A stretch of 64,000 nucleotides of DNA from Kocuria sp. (GCF_030530945.1 NZ_JAUMTZ010000010.1:10888-74887), one strand, 5' to 3'. Counted from the stretch's first letter, positions 8,295-16,724 are shown. Numbers and translations: made by a program. The notes: generated by a model not told the origin, from the sequence alone.

Positions 8295-8717
8295 ATCACA
8301 GCTTCCCAGCACCAGACGCACGGTTCCACCGAGGTCCACTCCATCACCTCGGCCGCGGACCCGCACACCGCGGACATCTCGCACCGCATGAAGGTGTACT
8401 CCGCGCAGATGGCCGTGCGCATCGTGTGCATCATCGGCGCCATCCTCATCGACAACATCTGGGTGCGCGTCCTGCTGGTGCTCGGCGCGGCCCTGCTGCC
8501 GTGGTTCGCGGTGATGCTCGCGAACAAGGGCGCGGACCGCTCGGAACGCACCGGCTCCGCCTACCGCCCGCCCACGCTCACCGAGCTGCCCACCACCGCG
8601 GAGACCCGTGACCGGGCGCCGGAGCCGGAGGCCGTGGTGGTGGACGGGGAGTACACGGTGCACGCCCCCCAGCGCGCGCTGCCCGTGCCACGCCCCACGG
8701 CCTCGCGCCGGAACTAG
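8295..8717 (+). CDS. DUF3099 membrane protein, probable AUC start
   Basis: A small membrane protein of the DUF3099 family (140 residues if started at 8295), function unknown. The conserved family core runs from HSITSAADPHTADISHRM through two hydrophobic helices (MAVRIVCIIGAILIDNI and VRVLLVLGAALLPWFAVMLA) to a basic/Pro-rich tail. The frame is open from 8244, but the first ATG is at 8388, inside the conserved domain and without any ribosome binding site. No ATG, GTG or TTG occurs in frame between 8244 and 8387. An ATC at 8295 sits 9 bases after GAAGGA (8280-8285), the best-placed start. It is read divergently from fabG. The gene call is firm; the start is an inference. Confidence 0.75.
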   Translation: MTASQHQTHGSTEVHSITSAADPHTADISHRMKVYSAQMAVRIVCIIGAILIDNIWVRVLLVLGAALLPWFAVMLANKGADRSERTGSAYRPPTLTELPTTAETRDRAPEPEAVVVDGEYTVHAPQRALPVPRPTASRRN

Positions 8718-8774
8718 GGTGGGAGCAGGCACCACACGCACCACATGCAAGGCTCTCGGGAGGAACGTCACACG

Positions 8775-9113
8775 GTGGAATTCGATCTGCTCGGCTCACT
8801 GGACCCGCACCACTCCCGGGACACCGCCCCCTCCCCCGAGGCCCACGCCGCCCCGCACGCCACCTGCTCGCGCCGGGGTTGCCGCGCCCCGGCCAGCTGG
8901 AGCCTGTCCTGGAACAACCCCCGGGTGCACACCCCCGAGCGCCGCAAGACCTGGCTCGCGTGCGACGCCCACCGCGAGCACCTGGCCGAGTTCCTGGACC
9001 AGCGCGGCTTCCTGAAGGCGGTGGAACCCTTCGCGCCGCACGACGACGCCGCCCCCACCCCGGGCGGGGACGGCGGCGTCGTGCGCGGGGAGCGGACGGA
9101 GGGCACCCGCTGA
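8775..9113 (+). CDS. Small Cys/His protein paired with SURF1
   Basis: A 112-residue protein of unknown function. The conserved-looking core has CSRRGC near residue 34, then NNPRVHTPERRKTW, ACDAHREHLAEFL and RGFLKAVEPF. The cysteines and histidine (C-x4-C ... C-x2-H) could bind one zinc. Orthologues that I remember are often labelled acetone carboxylase, which this sequence does not support. The GTG at 8775 is used because GGGAGG lies 12 bases upstream and the residues before it look non-conserved. Its stop overlaps the SURF1 start (TGATG), so the two are translationally coupled and a role in cytochrome oxidase assembly is plausible. Confidence 0.75.
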   Translation: MEFDLLGSLDPHHSRDTAPSPEAHAAPHATCSRRGCRAPASWSLSWNNPRVHTPERRKTWLACDAHREHLAEFLDQRGFLKAVEPFAPHDDAAPTPGGDGGVVRGERTEGTR

Positions 9114-10087
9114 TGCGCGCCTACTCCTTCCTGCGCACGCCCGCGTGGATCGGCTGGTTCCTGCTCACCTGCGCCGCCGCCGTGATGTGCCTCTACCTGG
9201 CCCAGTGGCAGATGTCCCGCAACGACCACCTGGTGGCGGAGAACGCGAAGATCACCGGCAACTACGACGCCCCGGCATACGACGCCGCCCGCGGGCTGCC
9301 CCTGTTCGAGGACTACGACGACTCCAAGACCTGGCACCCCGTGCAGCTGCGCGGAACCTACCTCCCGCAGGAGACCGTGCTGGTGCGCAACCGCCCCCAC
9401 GACGGCCGCGTGGGCTACGACGTCCTGGTGCCGCTGCGCACCGAGCAGGGAACGGTGGTGGCCGTGGACCGCGGCTGGATCCCCACCGACGACTCCGCCA
9501 ACGGCATGCCCTCCACCGTGCCCGACGCACCGCAGGGAACCGTGACCGTCACCGCCCGGCTGCGCCCCACCGAGGGCACCGTGGACCGCGGTGCGCCCGA
9601 GGGCCAGGCGGCGTCCATCGACCTGCCCGCGCTGCGCTCGCAGTGGGGACCGAGGCTCGCCGCCGGCGGGTACGGGGAGCTGGTGTCCGAGGACCCCGCC
9701 GCCGCGCAGACCCCCCAGGCCGCCGAACGGCCCGAGGTGGCCTACGGTCCGCACCTGTCCTACTCCATGCAGTGGTACGCGTTCGCGGTGCTCGTGTTCG
9801 TGGCCTACGGCTACTCCGCCCGCCAGCACGTGAAGAACGTGGAGTGGGACCGGGCCTACGCCGCCCAGGTGGAGCGTCGGCTCGCGGCGTACTACGACGC
9901 CCAGGGCAACTACATCGGGGACGGGGACGAGTCCCTGGTGATCCGCCAGCTGCAGATGGCCGACGACATGCCCGCCCACCTGAAGTCCCTCTACCGACCC
10001 AGGCGCGCCCGCAGCGGCAACGGTCCCAACGGTGAGGACGAGGAGGACGCCCTGCTGGACGCCCTCGAGGCCCGCGAGCGCCGCTGA
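9113..10087 (+). CDS. SURF1 family cytochrome oxidase assembly protein
   Basis: SURF1 proteins help insert heme a into cytochrome aa3 oxidase. The 324-residue protein has the two family helices: an N-terminal one (WIGWFLLTCAAAVMCLYLA, followed by QWQMSRND) and a C-terminal one in YSMQWYAFAVLVFVAYGYSA, with the periplasmic domain between them showing VQLRGTYLPQETVLVRNRP and VDRGWIP. The C-terminal tail (about residues 245-324) is cytoplasmic and charged. The ATG at 9113 overlaps the upstream stop. Heme A and heme O synthesis genes (ctaA, ctaB) lie 14-17 kb away, consistent with an aa3 oxidase. Confidence 0.9.
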   Translation: MRAYSFLRTPAWIGWFLLTCAAAVMCLYLAQWQMSRNDHLVAENAKITGNYDAPAYDAARGLPLFEDYDDSKTWHPVQLRGTYLPQETVLVRNRPHDGRVGYDVLVPLRTEQGTVVAVDRGWIPTDDSANGMPSTVPDAPQGTVTVTARLRPTEGTVDRGAPEGQAASIDLPALRSQWGPRLAAGGYGELVSEDPAAAQTPQAAERPEVAYGPHLSYSMQWYAFAVLVFVAYGYSARQHVKNVEWDRAYAAQVERRLAAYYDAQGNYIGDGDESLVIRQLQMADDMPAHLKSLYRPRRARSGNGPNGEDEEDALLDALEARERR

Positions 10088-10135
10088 TCCGCCGCCCCTC
10101 CCGGGGCACCCACCTCTCGTGCCGAAGGAGTCACC

Positions 10136-11245
10136 GTGAAGATCACCGCCGCCGTCCTGGACGAGATCGGGCTGCCGCGCCCGTATGCCGAGTCCCGGCC
10201 GCTCTCCGTGCAGGAGCTGGAGCTCTCGGAACCCGGTCCCGGGGAGCTGCTGATCCGCATCCGCGCGGCCGGGGTGTGCCACTCGGACCTGTCGGTGGTG
10301 GACGGCAGCCGCCCGCGGCCCCTGCCCATGGCCCTGGGCCACGAGGCCTCGGGGATCGTGGAGCGCGTGGGCGAGGGCGTCACGGACGTGGGCCCCGGGG
10401 ACCAGGTCACCACCGTGTTCCTGCCCCGCTGCGGGGAGTGCGCGAACTGCGCCACGGACGGCAGGCTGCCGTGCACGCCCGGCACGGAGACGAACGACGC
10501 CGGGCTGCTGCCGGGCTCCGCCCTGCGGTTGCACCGCGGGGAGGAGGAGGTCCACCACCACCTGGGCGTCTCCGGTTTCGCGTCCCACGCCGTGGTGAGC
10601 CGCCAGTCCGTGGTTCCCGTGGGCGCGGACGTGCCTCCTGAGATCGCCGCGGTGGTGGGCTGCGCCGTGCTCACCGGCGGCGGAGCGGTGCTCAACGCCG
10701 GGCGCCCCGGGGACGGGGACACCGTGGTGGTCGTGGGCCTGGGCGGTGTGGGCATGGCCGCGCTGCTCACCGCGCTGTCCCTGCAGAAGGGCCCCGTGAT
10801 CGGGGTGGACGCCAACCCCGAGAAGCTCGCGCGCGCCACCGGGCTGGGCGCCACCGCCGTCTACTCCCCCGCCGAGCTCGTGGAGCAGGGCGTGCGCGCC
10901 GCCGTGGTGGTCGAGGCCGCCGGTCACCCCCGCGCGTTCGAGACCGCCGTCGCGGCAACCGCCCCGGGCGGCACCACCGTGACGGTGGGCCTGCCCTCAC
11001 CCGACGCCCGCTCCACCATCGCACCGCTGGGCCTTACGGCGCAGGCCCGCACGATCGTGGGCTCCTACCTGGGCTCGGCCGTGCCCTCCCGGGACATCCC
11101 CGTCTACCTGGACCTGTGGCGCCAGGGCAGGCTGCCCATCGAGGAGCTGATCTCGGAGCGGGTGTCCCTGTCCCGGATCAACGAGAGCATGGACCGCCTC
11201 GCCGATGGCCTGGCCGTGCGCCAGGTCATCCGCTTCGACGACTGA
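10136..11245 (+). CDS. Zinc-dependent alcohol dehydrogenase (MDR family)
   Basis: A 369-residue medium-chain dehydrogenase. The catalytic zinc Cys is in AGVCHSDLSVVDG (about residue 46), with GHEASGIVERVG following. The structural zinc lobe has four cysteines in CGECANC ... LPC (about 98-113). The Rossmann motif is VVGLGGVGMAAL near residue 200. It belongs to the class III-like/benzyl alcohol dehydrogenase branch; the true substrate cannot be read. The GTG at 10136 follows GAAGGAG with 6-base spacing. It lies 48 bases after the SURF1 gene and may share its transcript, but no functional tie is evident. Confidence 0.87.
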   Translation: MKITAAVLDEIGLPRPYAESRPLSVQELELSEPGPGELLIRIRAAGVCHSDLSVVDGSRPRPLPMALGHEASGIVERVGEGVTDVGPGDQVTTVFLPRCGECANCATDGRLPCTPGTETNDAGLLPGSALRLHRGEEEVHHHLGVSGFASHAVVSRQSVVPVGADVPPEIAAVVGCAVLTGGGAVLNAGRPGDGDTVVVVGLGGVGMAALLTALSLQKGPVIGVDANPEKLARATGLGATAVYSPAELVEQGVRAAVVVEAAGHPRAFETAVAATAPGGTTVTVGLPSPDARSTIAPLGLTAQARTIVGSYLGSAVPSRDIPVYLDLWRQGRLPIEELISERVSLSRINESMDRLADGLAVRQVIRFDD

Positions 11246-11385
11246 GCCCCGCCGACGTCGCCGCGGCGCCCCGTCCGCGGGCCGCCGCCCTCGGGACGGG
11301 CCGGGCCTGGTCCGCCGTGCGGCGGGCGAGGTGCGAGAACCAGGTGGGGTGCGGCGTGGTCCGCGGTGCGAGGTGGGGCGCGGTG

Positions 11386-12984
11386 TCAGGCCAGGCTGAT
11401 GAGGTCCTGGTACTCCTGGCTCCAGAGGTCCTCCACGCCGTCCGGGAGCATGACCACGCGCTCGGGCTCCAGTGCCGCCACGGCGCCCTCGTCGTGGGAG
11501 ACGAGCACCACTGCGCCCTCGTAGCTGTGCAGGGCGTTGAGGATCTCCCGACGGGAGGCCGGGTCCAGGTTGTTGGTGGGCTCGTCCAGCAGCAGCACGT
11601 TCGCGGAGGACGCCACGAGCGTGGCCAGGGCCAGGCGGGTCTTCTCACCGCCGGAGAGCACGGCGGCGGGCTTGTCCACGTCGTCCCCCTGGAACAGGAA
11701 CGAGCCGAGGATGGTGCGCACCTGGGTGTCCGCGAGCTCCGGGGCCGCGGACTTCATGTTCTCCAGCACGGTCCGGTCCGTGTCCAGGGTGTCGTGCTCC
11801 TGCGCGAAGTACCCCAGCTTCAGGCCGTGACCCGGGACCACCTCGCCGGTGTCCGGTTCGGACTGGCCCGCGAGCATGCGCAGCAGCGTGGTCTTGCCCG
11901 CACCGTTGAGCCCGAGGACCACCACGCGGGAGCCGCGGTCGATGGCGAGGTCCACGTCCGTGAAGATCTCCAGCGAGCCGTAGGACTTGGACAGCCCCCG
12001 GGCGGTGAGCGGGGTCTTGCCGCAGTCCGCGGGCTTAGGGAAGCGGATGGCCGCCACCTTGTCCTGCACCCGCTCGTCCTCGATGCCCGCCATCAGCCGT
12101 TCCGCGCGGCGGATCATCTGCTGGGCGGCCGCGGCCTTGGTGGCCTTCGCGCGCATCTTGTTGGCCTGGTCCATGAGCACCCCGGCCTTCTTCTCCGCGT
12201 TCGCGCGCTCCCGCTTGCGCCGGGCCTCGTCCTGCTCGCGCTGCTTGATGTAGTTCTTCCACGTCATGTTGTAGACGTCCACCACGCACCGGTTGGCGTC
12301 CAGGTAGAGCACCTTGTTGGTGACCATCTCCATGAGCCCCACGTCGTGGGAGATCATCAGCACCCCGCCCTGGTAGGAGCGCAGGAACTCGCGCAGCCAC
12401 ACGATCGAGTCGTGGTCCAGGTGGTTGGTGGGCTCGTCCAGGAGCATGGTGTCCGCGTCCGAGAACAGGATGCGGGCCAGCTCCACGCGGCGGCGCTGAC
12501 CGCCGGAGAGCGTGTGCAGGGGCTGGTCCAGGACCCGCCCGGGCAGGTTCAGGTTGTTGGTGATGGTGGCCGCCTCGGACTCGGCGGCGTACCCGCCGCC
12601 CGCGAGGAACTCGGACTCCAGCCGGTCGTAGCGGCGCATGGCCTTGGCCCGCACGGTCTCGTCCTCCGAGGCCATCTCCTCCTCGGTGCGCCGCAGCCTG
12701 CCGATCACACCCGCGAGGTTGCGGGCGGAGAGGATGCGGTCACGGGCCAGCTGGTCCATGTCCTCCACCTTGGGGTCCTGCGGCAGGTAGCCGATGGAGC
12801 CCGAGCGGGTGACCTCTCCCCCGGCGGGCAGCGTCTGGCCGGCGAGCACCTTGGTCATGGTGGTCTTCCCGGCGCCGTTGCGCCCCACGAGACCCACCTT
12901 GTCGCCCCTGTCCACGCGGAAGTTCACCTCGTCCATGAGCAGTCGCGCGCCGGCGCGCAGTTCGAGGTTCGTGACGGTGATCAA
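11386..12984 (-). CDS. ABC-F family ATPase (translation factor type)
   Basis: A 532-residue soluble protein with two ABC domains and no membrane segment, typical of ABC-F proteins acting on the ribosome. Domain 1 has GRNGAGKTTMTKVLAG (about residue 35) and SGGQRRRVELARI with LLDEPTNHLD. Domain 2 has GLNGAGKTTLLRMLAG (about residue 345) and SGGEKTRLALATLV with LLDEPTNNLD. The interdomain linker (about 235-310) is a charged helical arm rich in Lys/Arg/Ala, as in the EttA/Uup/Vga group. The TTG at 12984 is the start that matches the family N-terminus (ITVTNLELRAG); GAAAGG lies about 10 bases upstream. The position near suf genes matches mycobacterial Rv1473. Confidence 0.9.
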   Translation of the reverse strand: MITVTNLELRAGARLLMDEVNFRVDRGDKVGLVGRNGAGKTTMTKVLAGQTLPAGGEVTRSGSIGYLPQDPKVEDMDQLARDRILSARNLAGVIGRLRRTEEEMASEDETVRAKAMRRYDRLESEFLAGGGYAAESEAATITNNLNLPGRVLDQPLHTLSGGQRRRVELARILFSDADTMLLDEPTNHLDHDSIVWLREFLRSYQGGVLMISHDVGLMEMVTNKVLYLDANRCVVDVYNMTWKNYIKQREQDEARRKRERANAEKKAGVLMDQANKMRAKATKAAAAQQMIRRAERLMAGIEDERVQDKVAAIRFPKPADCGKTPLTARGLSKSYGSLEIFTDVDLAIDRGSRVVVLGLNGAGKTTLLRMLAGQSEPDTGEVVPGHGLKLGYFAQEHDTLDTDRTVLENMKSAAPELADTQVRTILGSFLFQGDDVDKPAAVLSGGEKTRLALATLVASSANVLLLDEPTNNLDPASRREILNALHSYEGAVVLVSHDEGAVAALEPERVVMLPDGVEDLWSQEYQDLISLA

Positions 12985-13159
12985 GGGTGCAGGGCCTTTC
13001 GGACGGCGGTGACGCCGGCGGGACGCGCGGGATGGCGCGCCGTGCGCGCGGCGGCGGGAGGGGTGCTGCCCGGCGGGTCCCCTGGCACACGGGCACCGGG
13101 CGGGCGGACAACCGCCCCAGTCTATCCGGCCGTGCAAGTCCCCGGGCGGGCCCGACCAC

Positions 13160-13165
13160 TAGACT
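13160..13165 (+). promoter_or_regulatory. -10 hexamer TAGACT, leaderless bioY
   Basis: TAGACT lies 7 bases before the bioY ATG at 13173. The bases between are GC-rich with no ribosome binding site. Confidence 0.55.
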
Positions 13166-13172
13166 GCCCCCC

Positions 13173-13802
13173 ATGACAGTACCCGCCCGCGCCCAGCGCT
13201 CCGTGTCCTCGTTCGACCTGGCGAACATCGCCGTGTTCGCGGCCCTCACCTGCGTCCTCTCGCTGGTCCCCGCCATCCCGGTGGGCCCGTTGGGCGTGCC
13301 GATCACCCTGCAGACGCTCGCCGTGTTCCTCACGGGCATGGTCCTGGGCGGCTGGCGGGGCTTCCTGGCGCTCGCGCTCTACGTGGTGGTTGGGCTGCTG
13401 GGCGTCCCGGTCTTCGCGGGCTTCTCGGGCGGGCCCGGGGTGCTGGCGGGTCCGAGCGCGGGCTACCTGCTCTCCTTCCCCTTCGCCGCCGCTCTCGTGG
13501 GCTGGCTCGCCCACCGCAGCGTGCGGGTGGAGCGCGTGCGACGCCGCGAGGGCTCCACCGCCGCCGCGCCGGACCGCAGCGCGGGACTGACCGGCAAGCT
13601 GTTCCTGGCCGGTCTAGCGGGCCTGCTGCTCTCCCACGTGGTGGGCACCGTGGGCATGGTCCTCTTCGGCCTGGGCACCAAGGCCGCCGTGCTGGCGGAC
13701 CTCATCTACCTGCCCGGTGACCTCCTCAAGGTCCTCGTGGCCGCCCTGATCGCCGTGGCCGTGCACCGCGCGTTCCCCCGCATGGCCGGGGCGGTCCTCT
13801 GA
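13173..13802 (+). CDS. bioY: Biotin transporter S component BioY
   Basis: BioY is the biotin-binding membrane subunit of an energy-coupling-factor transporter. The 209-residue protein has six hydrophobic segments and the family features VPITLQTLAVFLTGMVLGGWRG and GLLGVPVFAGFSGG (each seen in pieces near residues 43-100), plus YLPGDLLKVLVAALIAV at the end. A basic cytoplasmic loop (about 115-140) is longer than usual and rich in Arg. The stop is followed with zero spacing by the bioM GTG. No BioR/BirA-type operator is visible in the short upstream region. Confidence 0.93.
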   Translation: MTVPARAQRSVSSFDLANIAVFAALTCVLSLVPAIPVGPLGVPITLQTLAVFLTGMVLGGWRGFLALALYVVVGLLGVPVFAGFSGGPGVLAGPSAGYLLSFPFAAALVGWLAHRSVRVERVRRREGSTAAAPDRSAGLTGKLFLAGLAGLLLSHVVGTVGMVLFGLGTKAAVLADLIYLPGDLLKVLVAALIAVAVHRAFPRMAGAVL

Positions 13803-14546
13803 GTGCAGGACGTGCGGCGCCCGGGGCAGGATGAGTCCCTGCGGTGCGAGGACGTCACGGTCACCGCGGAGGGCCCCCGCGGTCCCGTCACGGTGCTGGA
13901 CCGGGTCTCCTGCGAGTTCACCGCCTCCCGCACCGCGGTGATCGGGCTCAACGGCTCGGGCAAGTCCACCCTGCTGCGCCTGTTCAACGCTCTCGTCACC
14001 CCCGCCTCCGGCGCGGTGCGCACCCTGGGGGTGGACCCCGTGGCACGGCCCCGTGAGGCACGCTCCCTGGTGGGCTTCGTGTTCACGGACCCCGCCTCGC
14101 AGATCCTCATGCCCACCCCCCTCGAGGACATCGAGCTCTCCCTGCGCCGCAGCGTGCGGGACCGCACCGAGCGGGCGGAGCGGGCCATGGCCTGGCTGCG
14201 GCGGCTGGGGCTGGCGGAGCGCGCCCACCACAGCGTCTTCGACCTCTCCGGCGGGGAGCGCCAGCTCGTGGCACTGGCCGCGGTGCTCGCCGTGGACCCC
14301 CGGGTCCTGGTCCTGGACGAGCCCACCACGCTGCTGGACCTGCGCAACCGGCTGCGGCTGCGGGAGCTGCTCGACGCGCTGCCCCAGCGTCAGCTCGTCA
14401 GCACCCACGACCTCGAGCTCGCTGCCACCGCCCAGCACGTGGCCGTGGTCCACCGCTCCCGGCTCCTCGCGCAGGGGCCTCCTGAGGACGTGATCCCCCG
14501 GTACCGGGCGTGGTGCGCCCACGGCTTCCCGGACGACGCCGCGTGA
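13803..14546 (+). CDS. bioM: Biotin ECF transporter ATPase BioM
   Basis: A 247-residue ABC ATPase that powers BioY. Walker A is GLNGSGKST near residue 47, the Q-loop region is VGFVFTDPASQILMP, typical of ECF A-components, the signature is LSGGERQLVALAAVLA, and Walker B is VLVLDEPTTLLD. GTG at 13803 directly follows the bioY stop, and its own stop overlaps the bioN GTG, so the three subunits are coexpressed. The Q-helix stretch (FTDPASQ) is the site that contacts the T component in this family. Confidence 0.92.
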   Translation: MQDVRRPGQDESLRCEDVTVTAEGPRGPVTVLDRVSCEFTASRTAVIGLNGSGKSTLLRLFNALVTPASGAVRTLGVDPVARPREARSLVGFVFTDPASQILMPTPLEDIELSLRRSVRDRTERAERAMAWLRRLGLAERAHHSVFDLSGGERQLVALAAVLAVDPRVLVLDEPTTLLDLRNRLRLRELLDALPQRQLVSTHDLELAATAQHVAVVHRSRLLAQGPPEDVIPRYRAWCAHGFPDDAA

Positions 14547-15256
14547 GCGGTGCCGCACCCGGCTCGCCCTCCCCGCGCGGTGGAGGGTCCCGGCGCCGGG
14601 GACAGCCCAGGCGCGGTGGCGCGGGGCGCACGCGGCGTCGTCGGGCGCCCCGCCACGACGACCTGCTCGGCACCTACGTGCCCGGCACCTCCCCGCTGCA
14701 CCGCTGCCCGCTGTGGCTCAAGGCGGCGCTGCTGCTGGCGGCGGGTGTCGGCGTGATGGTGGCGCGCGCGTGGCCGGTGTCCCTGGCCGTGCTCGCGCTC
14801 ACCGCGGTGGCCTCCGTGACGTGCGGGCTGGGGCTGCGGCGCTGGGCTGCGCCCCTGCGGCCGCTGTGGCTGCTGGTGGTCGCCCTGGCGGCCTACCACG
14901 GGCTGACGGCGGGACCCGCGCGCGCCGCGGACGTGGTGCTCTCCCTGCTCGCGGTCGTGGCGCTGAGCCGCCTGCTGCTCACCACCACCGAGCTGCCGCG
15001 GCTCGTGGACGGACTCGTGGGCCTGTGCGCGCCCCTGCGCCCGCTCGGCATCGACCCGGAGCGCATTGGGCTCGCGGTCTCGCTCATGATCCGCTCGGTC
15101 CCCTGGCTCTTCGGGGTCCTCACCACCGTCGCCGACGCCGCCGCGGCCCGCACCGTGCGCCCGCGGGCCGCGCGGCTGGTCACCCCCGCGGTGATCGCCA
15201 CCGTGGACTACGCCCACCGCACCGGGGAGGCACTCGTGGCACGCGGACTCGAGTGA
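14543..15256 (+). CDS. bioN: Biotin ECF transporter T component BioN
   Basis: The EcfT-type membrane subunit (237 residues) couples BioM to BioY. After an unusual 45-residue Arg/Gly/Pro-rich N-terminus come TYVPGTSPLHRCPLWLKAALLL and four to five membrane helices, then the two cytoplasmic coupling motifs expected as A-R-G: AAAARTVRP and GEALVARGLE. The start GTG at 14543 overlaps the bioM stop (GTGA). The basic N-terminus could be partly an artefact of start choice, but the overlap supports it. The N-terminal coding region holds one copy of the 14-mer repeat described separately. Confidence 0.87.
   Translation: MSGAAPGSPSPRGGGSRRRGQPRRGGAGRTRRRRAPRHDDLLGTYVPGTSPLHRCPLWLKAALLLAAGVGVMVARAWPVSLAVLALTAVASVTCGLGLRRWAAPLRPLWLLVVALAAYHGLTAGPARAADVVLSLLAVVALSRLLLTTTELPRLVDGLVGLCAPLRPLGIDPERIGLAVSLMIRSVPWLFGVLTTVADAAAARTVRPRAARLVTPAVIATVDYAHRTGEALVARGLE
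14630..14643 (+). repeat. 14-mer repeat copy 1
   Basis: ACGCGGCGTCGTCG, one of three exact copies in this window, inside the low-complexity N-terminal part of bioN. Confidence 0.5.
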
Positions 15257-15287
15257 GCGCCGACGCCCACGGCGACCCCGGGGGCCC

Positions 15288-15293
15288 TATGCT
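15288..15293 (+). promoter_or_regulatory. -10 hexamer TATGCT, leaderless metallopeptidase gene
   Basis: TATGCT lies 6 bases before the ATG at 15300, and no Shine-Dalgarno sequence is seen. Confidence 0.5.
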
Positions 15294-15299
15294 TCCCCC

Positions 15300-16205
15300 A
15301 TGAGCTTCAACGACAACTCACAGCTGGACGCCGGACGGGTGGGCTCCGGGGGCGGCGGACGCGGCATCGCCGTGGGCGGTGGGCTGGGCGGCGTGGTCCT
15401 GCTGCTGCTCGCCGGCCTGTTCTTCGGCCAGGACGGGATCGACGCCCTGACCGGCGGAGCCCAGGAGCAGGGCACCGGGACCCAGCAGGTGGACACCGGG
15501 CTGGAAGACCGCTGCCGCACGGGCGCGGACGCGAACTCGGACCCCCAGTGCCGCATGGTGGCCACGGTGCAGTCCCTGGACCAGTTCTGGGGCGAGTACC
15601 TGCCGGAGGCCACCGGCACGCGGTACACGCAGCCGCGAGTGGTGCTCTTCACGGGCACCGACAGCACCTCGTGCGGGCAGGCGTCCTCCGCAACCGGGCC
15701 GTTCTACTGCCCGCCGGACGGCACCGTCTACCTGGACACGGGGTTCTTCGACCAGATGCGTTCGCAGTTCGGCGCGGACGCGGACGCGCTGGCCCAGGAG
15801 TACGTGATGGCGCACGAGGTGGGCCACCACATCCAGGACCTGCAGGGCACCCTGGGCCGCGCCCAGCAGGACCCGCACGGCGCCAGCTCCGGGGCCGTGC
15901 GCACCGAGCTGCAGGCCGACTGCTACGCCGGGATGTGGGCGCACCACGCCACCGAGTCCGGCGGCGCCGTGCAGCTGCAGCCCATCACCCGCGCGCAGCT
16001 CTCGGACGCCATCCAGGCGGCCGGCGCCATCGGCGACGACCGGATCCAGGAGACCACCAGCGGCCGCGCGAACCCCGAGTCCTTCACCCACGGGACCTCC
16101 GCGCAGCGCCAGGCGTGGTTCCTCACCGGGTACCAGACCGGTGAGCTGAAGGCCTGCAACACGTTCAGCGCCTCCAACCTGGACCACCCCGACGCACTGA
16201 GCTGA
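15300..16205 (+). CDS. Neutral zinc metallopeptidase (YpfJ family)
   Basis: A 301-residue membrane-anchored protein of the YpfJ/zinc_peptidase family. After a Gly-rich N-terminus one transmembrane helix (about 23-45) anchors the domain outside the cell. The zinc site HEVGHH lies near residue 175 (HExxH), followed by a downstream Glu/Asp in ELQADCYAGMW. Other family blocks are QFWGEYLPEA, and CPPDGTVYLDTGFF. Substrates for the family are not established. It ends before a perfect hairpin shared with the convergent suf operon. The start is fixed by the MSFNDNSQLDAGRV N-terminus, common in the family, and by the leaderless promoter. Confidence 0.88.
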   Translation: MSFNDNSQLDAGRVGSGGGGRGIAVGGGLGGVVLLLLAGLFFGQDGIDALTGGAQEQGTGTQQVDTGLEDRCRTGADANSDPQCRMVATVQSLDQFWGEYLPEATGTRYTQPRVVLFTGTDSTSCGQASSATGPFYCPPDGTVYLDTGFFDQMRSQFGADADALAQEYVMAHEVGHHIQDLQGTLGRAQQDPHGASSGAVRTELQADCYAGMWAHHATESGGAVQLQPITRAQLSDAIQAAGAIGDDRIQETTSGRANPESFTHGTSAQRQAWFLTGYQTGELKACNTFSASNLDHPDALS

Positions 16206-16269
16206 TCCACTGACCGGTCCGCCCCTGACGGCGGCAGCTCGTCCGGCGGCACCTCTCTCGACATCGCAG

Positions 16270-16312
16270 AACGGCACGGCGCACGACCACTGTGGTCGTG
16301 CGCCGTGCCGTT
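16270..16312. terminator. Bidirectional hairpin terminator
   Basis: Bases 16270-16290 and 16292-16312 are perfect inverted repeats (21 bases each; about 19 bp once a minimal loop is allowed). It lies between the convergent metallopeptidase gene and sufT and can serve both. Confidence 0.8.
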
Positions 16313-16335
16313 GCCGTGGGGCGGGGACGAACGCC

Positions 16336-16689
16336 TCAGATGTTGAAGCCCAGGGCCCGCATCTGGTCGCGGCCGTCCTCCGTGATCCGCTCCGGGCCCC
16401 ACGGGGGCATCCAGATCCAGTTCACGTGCCACTCGTCCACGGCCGGGGCCAGGTTCTGGGCCACCTGCTCCTCGATGACGTCCTGCAGCGGGCAGGCCGC
16501 CGTGGTGAGCGTCATGTCCAGGCGCAGGGAGGCGTCGTCCTGGTACTCCAGGCCGTAGAGCAGGCCCAGGTCCACGATGTTCACGCCCAGCTCGGGGTCG
16601 ATCACGTTCTTCAGCAGGTCCGTGATCTCCTCCAGCGACGCCTGGCCCTGGGGCCCGGCGGGGGCGGCGGTCTCGGTGGAATCGCTCAT
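16336..16689 (-). CDS. sufT: Metal-sulfur cluster assembly factor SufT (DUF59/MIP18)
   Basis: A 117-residue DUF59 protein that aids maturation of Fe-S proteins. It shows the family blocks LKNVIDPELGVNIVDLGLLY (about residues 24-43), MTLTTAACPLQ with the conserved Cys, and VWMP-like WIWMPPWGPERIT near the C-terminus. It is the last gene of the suf operon, 35 bases after sufC. In mycobacteria the equivalent is Rv1466, separated from sufC by sufS and sufU; here both are missing from the locus. GAGGTCGCC lies before the ATG at 16689. Confidence 0.9.
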   Translation of the reverse strand: MSDSTETAAPAGPQGQASLEEITDLLKNVIDPELGVNIVDLGLLYGLEYQDDASLRLDMTLTTAACPLQDVIEEQVAQNLAPAVDEWHVNWIWMPPWGPERITEDGRDQMRALGFNI

Positions 16690-16724
16690 GGCGACCTCCT
16701 CGGGGTGTGGTGTGGGGTGGACGA

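Noticed and set aside
8388..8717. ATG at 8388 as the DUF3099 start
   Set aside because: It lies inside the conserved family domain and lacks a ribosome binding site; the ATC at 8295 fits better.
9042..9090. Inverted GACGACGCCGC / GCGGCGTCGT repeat at the end of the small protein gene as a terminator
   Set aside because: It lies in coding sequence just before an overlapping SURF1 start, so termination there would not make sense.
11246..11385. GGTGCGAGG/GGTGGGG-like direct repeats between the alcohol dehydrogenase and ABC-F genes
   Set aside because: Imperfect, short and GC-driven; no stem or promoter could be supported.
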